DNA from: Lamellibrachia columna
Taxonomy: Eukaryota > Annelida > Polychaeta > Sabellida > Siboglinidae
Direction: 5' to 3'
DNA length: 64,000 nt
Assembly (NCBI GenBank): GCA_963662155.1
Contig: OY759274.1
Location: 38,024,990-38,088,989, forward strand
Shown here in pieces: positions 54,325 to 64,000 of this stretch. The notes beneath the pieces were generated by a model that made no database searches, was not told the DNA's origin, and saw only the letters and a program-made list of their open reading frames with translations. Within the stretch, counting starts at the first letter, position 1, and each line of letters begins with the position of its first letter. A program made the translations under genes and the position numbers.

Positions 54325-57300
54325 GTACAAGAATTGTATAAACATGATAATTGTAGCAAATACAAATGCTGGTAACCATGGCAACAGTATTATGTCAGTG
54401 TTACCAAATGCTTACAGTCAACATCAACTTCATGGACAAAACATATGGGGAAGTTTTACAAAAAGAAATTTCAGGCCACACCTAAACTTGCCCTGGGAGT
54501 TTTGCTGTGGCCCAGGTTATCATAGGGAAAGCTTCAGGAAGTAAACATTCCAGCATGGCACGCCAGGGAATACCTTCAGAATCTGAGCAAACAAGCAGGT
54601 GGCTCACTAACCATGGTCAGTGGCCCACATACAAGATGGGAAGGTTACAAACTGACCATGGGCCAGATTGTTTTTGGACAGCTGGTCACATGATATACAA
54701 CAGACAGCTGGCCATAACAACAATAATTCACCATCCTGTTAAAACGACAATTTGATAATACAGCTGGCAATTTGTTCAAAGTTCATATTAATGATAACCA
54801 ATTTTAATCATCTTTGTAGTACATTGTTTTTTTTTTTGGTTGTTAGGATATTATTGTCTCTTACTGTCAACATTATGTAATACATAAATTATTTTATTTG
54901 CACTTTACAGCAGTACTTAATTTGCCTAAATATACTCATATTGTATCATCATAATTATCACCCACATAACCAGGACATTCAGTGATGCCATTATTTCAGA
55001 GTATGAATACTTTATCTATCTTCTGCCTTCTCACATCTGCACAGGCTATATACAGGGGGAGCATTCCTATTTTACCCTTTATAATATGAATGTTGCTTCA
55101 CCTGACCCTAATAATCACCGTCTGCTTTCATGTGTGCTGAATATCTCAACGTACCTGTCTTTACTATAGGCCATAGTAATAAGAGAATGAGACTGGCCAG
55201 ACAATTACTCAAAGTAAATTGAATGGAATGATCAGAACACTCATGGTTACAATTACACAGCTGCCCTGTAATTTTCTCACACCCCACAATAGAGTAGAGG
55301 GTGTGGGTGACCCCACCCCCCAGGCCACACATGCAGTATCAAGACAGAATCATGAACCAAATAGAATGCCAACCAGATGATGTTCCAACTGATGCACTCT
55401 CATGTCACCAGTCTTTCCTGCTGCCCAAGGTCAGATCTCTACACAAATGAACTTGGAATTTAAAGGTAGTGTACAACAATTTGCATTGGCTCGGGTTCTC
55501 CTTAGCTAACAGAATGACTGTTTTATGGGACACTGCGAAACTGAATTTATTAATATTTATAACATTTGGTTGTTTAAAAATAAAACACATACAAACTGTG
55601 TAACTATCAGGTTTTTAATGTGTTTGAATACACGATTTAGTAATGAAAAAAACATGTTGGTTTTACTACATATATATTATATTATCCATAGATAGCTTTA
55701 CTGCAGTGAAAGGCGGACTACTAAATCTTCATATTTGAAGGTAAACTATAATGTTGATTTATTTATTGCAAATCAAAGTACATGTACATACATAGACAAA
55801 GGACATCCTTCAATCGAGGTACTGTCACAATTAGATTGAAGTATGCGTGATGTGTTTGAAGGACATTATTTGCCAGCACCAGTACAGAAATAGATATGCT
55901 TCAAATGTTCGTAATCAATATTCACTATCAAAACAGTCATTTCTTTAATTTGCCTGTTTGTTATTGTGAATTGTGAAACTGTGTGCACCTGTAGCCTGAT
56001 GCCGTTGCCTTGTCAGAGAAAATAAATTATTGCAGAATGTCAAAAAGTTCTGCTGATATTTTTGCAGTACAATAAAAACATAACTATGCAGAGGTGATTC
56101 TGTTCTGGCACAAACACTGTTAGTGCATAAAGATAGGTAACAGACCAGGTGTTGTTTAAGTCTGACCTACATCTGTGCATCTGGTACAGTTCAGTACTTA
56201 TCTCGACCATCTAGCAGCAATGCACAAGATCCAGGTAAACGTTCACTTGTGCAGGTACCGGGTAGTCAGGTATGCAGCACTCCGTTACTGACCACCTCAC
56301 CTGTACAGGTGTGGCACCTACTATTGCACTGACCACCACACCTATCCAGGTGTTGCACTGACCAATCTCAATCAGTAATCTAGACACTTAAAGTGCCACA
56401 GACTAGTGCTATGACTAGAGATAGATTGTATGTCATTTAAGAGGAAACATGATGCACAAACTTTGGTTTATCTTATTCGATAACAACTAGCCTGGTCATA
56501 TCTGATTATATTTCCCATTACAAACATAATAAATATTTTAGTCAATGCTGTGCATCAGACCAGGGCTGTGGTCAATTCCACAGGGAATATACATGACCAA
56601 TCCAATCCAATTCAGTTCTGGAATTTCAATAGGAAAGATTTTGACAAAAAGGAATTTTAATTTGACCTGAACGATTTGGCAACATCACCCATGCAGCAGA
56701 CGTCACATACAACAAATCAGTTGTATACTGACAAAACAATTCATAAAAGCATCTAAACTTTAAAAGCTGATGTGTAAATGGTTTCTGACCAAATCAAGCA
56801 TACATCTTAGCAGTGGCCCCAGTCAAATAACACCATTTCATTATGTGGAAGAATGAAACACCCTAACTGTGTGCACAACCCCAGGGAATCTGTCAACCCC
56901 ACATTCAGAGCAGCCCAGGGGATTTGATGACCTCCCATTTAGCACATCCCATGGGGTCTGATGACCTCCCATTTAGCACAGTCCATGGGATCTGATGAAC
57001 TCCCATTCAGCTTCAGTCAACCAACCACATAGACACTGACTCAACTATGTAGCCTAAGTGCTCTAACTTCTCAACTCTCAATCCCTGTCAACCATGCAGG
57101 TTATACAACTGGAGGAAAGCCTGAAACACATATTCATTACCCAGTGTTGATATATAATTTTATAGACCCACCAGAAGAAAATTAGAACTGACCTTTGTCC
57201 CAACTGTTGCATCAGTCAATGGGATGCTTTGTTATGGTTACATTCAACAGATGAAACTCCCTTTCATTTTTTACCACAACTACACAGAATACATGTGATT

Positions 57301-60300
57301 ATGAATGCAATATTTCATACCCATGATACTTTAAAAACATAAACTAGTTGCTATTACTTTATACTGGTAATTTGTTGCTATCTAACGACAAACCAACATC
57401 AGCTTGTCTGTTTGTTGGTGGTTTATGCGGCAATGCTGGTTGATAAAAATAGTTTGTGGGGTAGACACCAGGGCAGACAGACACCACATATGAGCACTGA
57501 TACAAGGACCCTGAAAGATTGCTATCCTGTAAATCTTACAGTTCATTTCAACATCAACATGGCAGTGAAAGTGTTGGGGACATGTCACAACCTCTGACAC
57601 CAAGTCACCCCCAAGTCTTTCTGTCAAGTGGGAAATGTGCCAGTCTCATGAGATGGGAAAACAAACATTAACCCTTTCTCCCCTAAATACAGGAAACAGC
57701 CTGTTACAAGTATCTTTTCTCACACAACATTCTATCTCCACAGAGAACCTATCAAACTGACAACATGTCATAAGAGTGATACCCTCACCAGATGGTCAGT
57801 GTGTTCCCAGCCTGGTACTGACCCACCTTGCCCTGACCACAGGTCAAAGGGGTAAGTTAAAAAATGTATATCATTACGCACTGGTTGGCACTGGTTGGTG
57901 GTCGTCTGGTCTTCACCACGATTCACAAAAAACAATCGCTCCAATGGCGCCACTTAATGAGTGAAACTTGCATTAATGCACATTGCCGCTGATATGGATA
58001 AGAGAACCAGGCAGCGTGGTGGGGCAGTGTCTTGGTAGCCTGACATGTCAGTTAAATCATAATTAAGCTGCCTGTTTTATTGTTCTTTTACATGATTGTA
58101 TATCGCATATATGATATGTCATACATGGATTGTCATGAGCGAGCCAATAAGTCGGCTTTGCACATCAGGTGAATTCATCGCAGCTAGGGCCATTTCCCTG
58201 AGGAATCCTCCATCCAGGTCAATTTTACATACATAGAGTATGATTGTGTTTCAGTATGAAAATTGACAGTCATTTGATTTTCAATATATGGATGTTATCT
58301 TAAGTGCCACACCACCTGGGTGGGATATGGTCTGGACCAATACTAAACACAGTATATTTTTTGACTTTGAGAACTTGAGACAACCCCTAATGACCACCAG
58401 TGCTATTATCTGGGTCAGTGCCTAGGGATAGGCAAATGGCCAGCTTGTAAGCCCAGCCTTCCTCTTGGGAGGCCATCCCTGACAACATTAGCACCAGAGG
58501 CAACAACCCTGTGCATGTAATGGAGCCAGAGCAAGACCAAAACAAAATTAATGCCTCCAAGTAGAACCACAAAGGCCTTTTAACCCACAGATATGGACAC
58601 AGGGCTGGAGCTAAATGTACAATTTTATTTTAAATATTACAAAGTTTAAAATCCACCTGATATACAACGAGTAAACTAGTTGTAAAAATTAAGGTTGGTG
58701 TTGAAAAACTGTGGATTCATATATTTAGGGAGTATTATTTTAGATAAAATTTGGTATGACAACATACAATTATTTCCCGTTGCTACGGCATGGAAGATCC
58801 TGTGAAAGAAAGGGAGAACTGCCATCCTCCCATCCTCTCCAACATATCCCAGTTCCATCTTCCCTAGATTATTTCGATGAATTTGAATTGAGACGGAAAA
58901 AAATCGAATTGACGAGGGACCTTTATATGAATATAATTCGGCCTTAACATGACCTTGCTCAAGGTCAAAGAAACACGGTTGGTGCACACCACATTGTTCT
59001 CAGTCAAACACCTTCCCTTAGTTATTTCTTCCAATCAAAGAATAAAATTCAGGCCACATTGTTTAAGGTCAAACAATGACTTTCATTTGACCTTATTCGA
59101 TGTCACAGCAGTTTTGATCACAACCACAGTAATCTGATGCAGCTGTCCCATAATGAACTGCATCAGAAGGCTACAGTGACTAGCATCATCAACAACCTCA
59201 AGTACAGTCTTTGAAGCTGACCACTTGGTTGATGATGAAAGATGGGGAGTGACCAGGCGGAATGGGAAGTAACCAGGAGGAATGTCAGATGGGAGGAGGG
59301 CTGCTGTGGGAACAGGCTTGAAGGGTCTGCTTGATCATTAAGCTGTCACCCTGACTCTGTTAAGTGGTTTCCCAGCAGTCAGCAGAATTATAGCTGTCCT
59401 TTGTCAGAGATATGCAACCAGTTGACCAGTGTCTCACTCATCACATGTCTCATGGTGTCATCTGCTTGGTGTGTGTGACACAGAGCCCTTCATCTGTGGC
59501 CCACCATTAGCTATTTGCTAACCACATCAGCTAAGACCCTTGCTTAGCTACACCCAGGCCTCATTAGCTTAGGCCATCTCTTCACTATTTTCGGGTGGCA
59601 TCAGCTGTGGATTACAAACAAAAAGCATGTACCTTTAACCATTCATGACCACATGTGGTGGACTCCAGAAAGTTTATATTTCTGACATTCATGACCGGTC
59701 AATGACCAGGCTCACATTAACCTTAATCAATCATGTACTGACTTTCCTCTGCAGACAGTTCTCATTCAAATACCATCACTGTTTCAATATACAGCCTCAC
59801 CACAATCGGAGTTAAGTGTGTATTACTACTCAATCAATTAGTGTCATCAGTGTATATTACAGGTGATCCGTTACACGGTTGAGCATACAGGGGCAAAGGG
59901 AGACTGAAATAAATTGCCCTGGGTAATTTCAAGGAGTCTGTGTCCCCGACTTCTTTATTTAATGAAACGATGGTTTTTTTCAAGCATGTCAACATGACAT
60001 GCTCAACACTCAGGAAGGTGTGAGAACCGAAATGTATAAAGTAGTTTTTCTTAAACTTCAGTGTTGACTGGATATAAAAACACACTCAATCTCAGAGGAT
60101 GATAAATGACTGAAGGAAATTACCTGTGTAAATGCTAGGAGTGTAAATATGTTTAAAAACAGAACTGTCAGGTAACTGAATGCCACAGGCCACACACACC
60201 ATGTAACTCCCAATAAAATCCAATCTTGTTTAAAATCTCTACAAAACTAGTCTTTAAAGAACATGAACATAAATGTTGATAACTGTTTATATTATAAATG

Positions 60301-61880
60301 TGTATGCAGCGTGTTGATAAGTTTATGTAGGCCAACTAAATGATTGTACTTAGAGATGTGAATGATTCAAGGCGTTTAGAGATACTGCGGCTGGTTCCAA
60401 ATTCGATTGTTACCAGATATGAATTGGCGTTTGACTTTGGATTGGAAAAATATCTGCAACATCTGATAGACAACAGGCTTGGCAAAAGTCACGGGTAAAA
60501 GCATGAATTGCAAAGTGTAATCTTCACAGTTCAAAAACCAAATCAAATGAAACATATACTTGTATCAAACTGATCGCATCATGGCGATACTGAACTCACC
60601 ATATCTTGGTAATGTGCAAGCATAAATTTTGCTAAAATATATCAATTGTGCAAAACACTGAAAATTATGTCAGGATATTGTAATAATAAAATAAGTGTGG
60701 TTTGGCTCCGGTGGGGGGGACAGCCAAGTTTTGCGTTGGACTCCTCCATTCAGCGCGGAAGTCAGAAGGTTTGGCAGCGAAGTCTATGACACATTCAGCC
60801 ATATGTATATTTTATAATATTATAATTATGTAGACATAAAAATACAATTTACCATGAAAATTTAACATCTCCTGACATAATGTCCAAATAAATGTGATAC
60901 AAAAATGTGGATTATATTATTTTCAGAACCAATGAACATTTATTTGTTCTTTTCTTGTTATTTTCTCCTAGATTATGCCTCTTATTTTTCGTGTGCCTTT
61001 TGCTTCTATTTCTGTACAAATATAGACAATCTATTGCTATATTGTAACAGGCAGGATATTTAACAGTCCACACCCAAGATAACGTCTCTGTCTTCCGGAC
61101 TTTCTCACAATGCAATGAAAACATCACTACATAGCTAAAAATAAACCTCATTCAACGAGAATCATTAGAAAGCTAATATCACTACTTTTTATCTTCTGCA
61201 AGGATGTGATTAACGCACACGCACACATGCACGCAGGCATGCATGCACGTACACAAAGTCACATAAACAGACATCCCACACCAGAGTCCTGCACTGGGGA
61301 GATTAAAACTTTCAAAAGGAAGATGTTTCAAGGCTTACTGTTACATGATGCAGATGCACAACAGTGATAAGCTTTAAGTCACAGCTTTCAGCAAAATAAG
61401 CAATTATGCCACAGTTACTACCTGCTATATGGTTACTCTTAAAACTAGGTCAAATACACTGACCTACTTATCATCCAATCACGTGTCACTTGATACGGCC
61501 AATCCTGGCATGATTCTGACACAAAAAAGTTCCTGTGAAAATCTGCACAAATACACAAAAACTGCATGTTTTGTTTGGCCTGTAGCTACGGTAGGGTACC
61601 AGCGGCTTTAATTAATACCAGCATGTTTATTCAAATAGGAAATACAGAGCTCTGCATTTACCATCCGCGGCTGACCATTCATGGAGAAGATTAACACAGG
61701 CCATGTTAGGGGGAATCGGGTCAAGAGGAGATAAACTTCACCAGTGGTTAACCTAATTTCCTCTCTAGATAAACCGCAACCAAGAATCCGACCCTGCAAT
61801 TTCACATTGACCTAAACTGTCCTACTTAAGTTAAGCACATAATATCAAAATCATATACAGGACAAGTTTAAAAGTACAAA
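54325..61880 (-). other. ANKRD50 upstream intron, part 3
   Basis: No exon, RNA gene or array recognised in about 7.5 kb. Short AT-rich and CA-rich patches only, including a small (CA)n-type patch near 61210. The sequence appears to be ordinary intron or intergenic DNA. Confidence 0.5.
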
Positions 61881-61884
61881 GTCA

Positions 61885-62175
61885 TGTTATATAGTATAGA
61901 TGAAGATCTATTCTAACATTCTAACTGCCAAAATGTGTTTTGTGAATTATAATTTTTTAATATAATTTGACCATTATCTGCTCAGGAATATTATTGACTT
62001 AGCCATTCAGCAAACAATGTGAACATGATGATGGTATTCAGCAATTAATTATTGGTAATTAATCTGTAATTATATGAACAATTTGTGTTTTATTAAAAGT
62101 ATAATAAAACACACTGGGGTGATCTAGATGTTAGAATAAATAATAGTTTACACAATAAAATATGATTTTATGCTA
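61885..62175. repeat. Fold-back repeat family FB, copy 4
   Basis: Left arm TATTCTAACATTCTAACTGC... with AATGTGTTTTGTGAATTATA, ATAATTTGACCATTATCTGC. The right arm, reverse-complemented, begins TATTCTAACATCTAGATCAC. The centre contains CAAACAATGTGAACATGATG, as in copy 3. Confidence 0.6.
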
Positions 62176-62179
62176 AAAT

Positions 62180-64000
62180 TATTAGACTTTGCACTTTAAT
62201 TATGCCTGCTAACTGTCTAAGTGATTACACATGTATAATATTATGATCAATGACCACAGAGAATAAGTCAGCGGTGACCCGGAGTAATATGATTTGACCA
62301 CTTGAGACGGGACAGTGGACACTGTAGTCATGATTATGATGATGACACAGCTCTACCACATAATCAGGACTGACAAGGGGTCAGACCACAGTTGTAATCC
62401 ATCCCTCAATACCTATAAACCTAACATAGGACCAGATAAACTGAGTTGTGGACTGTGTTAAATGTGGATGGCATTATTTTGATGGCAGGTATATATGGTG
62501 ATTTCTGTAGCCAAGTTACTGTAACATCAGTATTGTAAATAACTAATTAGCATTGGCTATCTAACTGCATAATGACAGCAGTGAAGTGGTAAAAAAATAG
62601 GCCAGCTAATGTCAGTGAATTCCTCCATGGAAATCACATCAAATGTATCACAGGTACTGAATAATGTTTAATGCATTCACAAAGGTTCGAAAAAATCATG
62701 ACTATCTATTAAAAATAATTGTGGTCTATATCCACATGCTTGGGCCAGTAAACAGGCAGACAGCTTGGGTCTGTGTGGGTAACAAGGACAGTGGAATCTG
62801 GTCTTTGATAGCATTACACAACATCCCATATCACACTCATTCGTCACAGCACAAATGAGTTCAGATAACAGAACTTCAATTTCTCAAGAGCTTTGTGTCA
62901 CAAAAACTAAACAGAAACAGCACTGACTAAAAACAATAGACATGTATCAAAGGATAACTGGCCAATCAAAGGATAACAGGCCAATCAAAGGATAACTTGC
63001 CATAATTCTGTTGAAGCTGCTGTTAATGTCTGATTTTAGGTGTAATTAAGAGGAAGAAACTGTGTTTGTGAAAGAAAGTGCCTAGCCTGTTTATTTACAA
63101 ACAAACATGGGACTGCTGTTTCTAAGCCAGAAGTAAAATGGATCTGACATGTATCCCATAAAGCATCTGGTCAGCTTGACCTACATTCAAGAGGGAGAAG
63201 TTAACACCATCTGGTGTGCATGTTTAATTACGCAGCACCTACAACAGTGAACAAAAAAAAATTACAGCTTACTACAACACTGCATTGAATGTATTTTTTA
63301 TTAATTAATTTAACCACTGTAACAACATCAGAAACTCCATAATTATGAAAGATTTAGCAGTCTATGACAACATAGGAATATATTTCCACACATAAAACAG
63401 CTTCAAAATTGCCTTGGAACTCAAAACAGGCAGTGAACTGCGAACATTTGCAGAAGTTGTGACACGTGTTATCAGTTGAAGTTAAAAACACTGGCTCATA
63501 TCACCACACCACAAAGCACCACTTAGTTTAATAGCCACAAAACTACCACAGCAAAACATAGGCCTGCCTGGGGCATAAATATTTCTCTTTCATGTAACTG
63601 TGGCCCATCAAACTGCCCTCTCAGATAATATTGTTTTCTTTGTCTACAATAGCCTTTGTTCTTTAACATTGCACTTGTTCCTAAACAATGCATCTGTCAT
63701 TTCCCATCAACATATTAATGATACACGACTGTCAATTTGTAAAAAAAAATCAGAGATAACTTTGTGAATCTGTCCCCAGAGTGAACTTGCCTGAGAACAC
63801 CAATGTAGATGAACTGTTTGTTAGAAAATTAAATTTGTTAGATAGTGATGCGCCTTCAAAAGACATCCTGAAATGTATGTCATCATAGTTTGCTGGAGAG
63901 GTCCTGCAGGAGCTGACCCTATCCAGCCCTATCCCCATACAACTGACCATTGAAAACTGAACTTATGACCAGCTTGGGTCTGTCCAGTGTCTGTGAGATG
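62180..64000. other. ANKRD50 upstream intron, part 4
   Basis: Nothing recognised beyond a threefold CAATCAAAGGATAAC-type repeat at about 62948-62998. Confidence 0.5.

Noticed and set aside
44664..64000. Further ANKRD50 exons
   Set aside because: No reverse-strand segment with ankyrin-like residues or P-loop motifs was found in this stretch.

Overview
This window is metazoan nuclear DNA: AT-rich, with spliced genes, GT-AG introns, microsatellites, minisatellites and fragments of SINEs, LINEs and DNA transposons. The two genes recognised are bilaterian orthologues, and the short exons, 0.3-2 kb introns and tRNA-derived SINEs suggest an invertebrate, perhaps a lophotrochozoan such as a mollusc. 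That placement is an inference from overall character, not from a diagnostic sequence.

Bases 1-31540 (+ strand) hold most of TAF1, the largest TFIID subunit. I traced 37 coding exons. The first is cut by the window edge, so the TBP-binding N-terminus lies upstream. The exons join in one open frame of 1623 residues plus a stop. They cover the conserved TAF1 core, the winged helix, the zinc knuckle, a Lys/Arg-rich stretch, two bromodomains and an acidic tail. Two introns (12 and 18) appear to use GC donors, because only those junctions keep the frame and match the family sequence. A repeat-filled 3' UTR follows, to about 32.9 kb.

The introns hold the most unusual structure. Two minisatellites (after exons 7 and 21) are tandem copies of the exon end together with its own splice donor. 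A third, just before exon 25, is stop-free, in frame with that exon and full of acceptor-like AGs. Other introns hold SINEs, a degenerate LINE nested in a probable DNA transposon, a long (GGGT)n tract and palindromic repeats.

Bases 32.9-43 kb lie between two genes that converge tail to tail. This stretch holds a 29-bp minisatellite next to a small MITE, an 85-bp near-perfect inverted repeat, a 60-bp x4 repeat, a fold-back repeat family and an X-box-like cluster. No gene was recognised here.

Bases 43080-44663 (- strand) are the last coding exon of ANKRD50. It has about seven ankyrin repeats, a Ser-rich tail and the C-terminal PDZ-ligand ending ETPL. The rest, to 64 kb, is probably its upstream intron. 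It contains a LINE 3'-end fragment, a 696-bp hAT-like MITE and more fold-back copies. I found no further exon there.

The genes are not functionally linked by anything visible: TAF1 acts in RNA polymerase II initiation and ANKRD50 in endosomal recycling.
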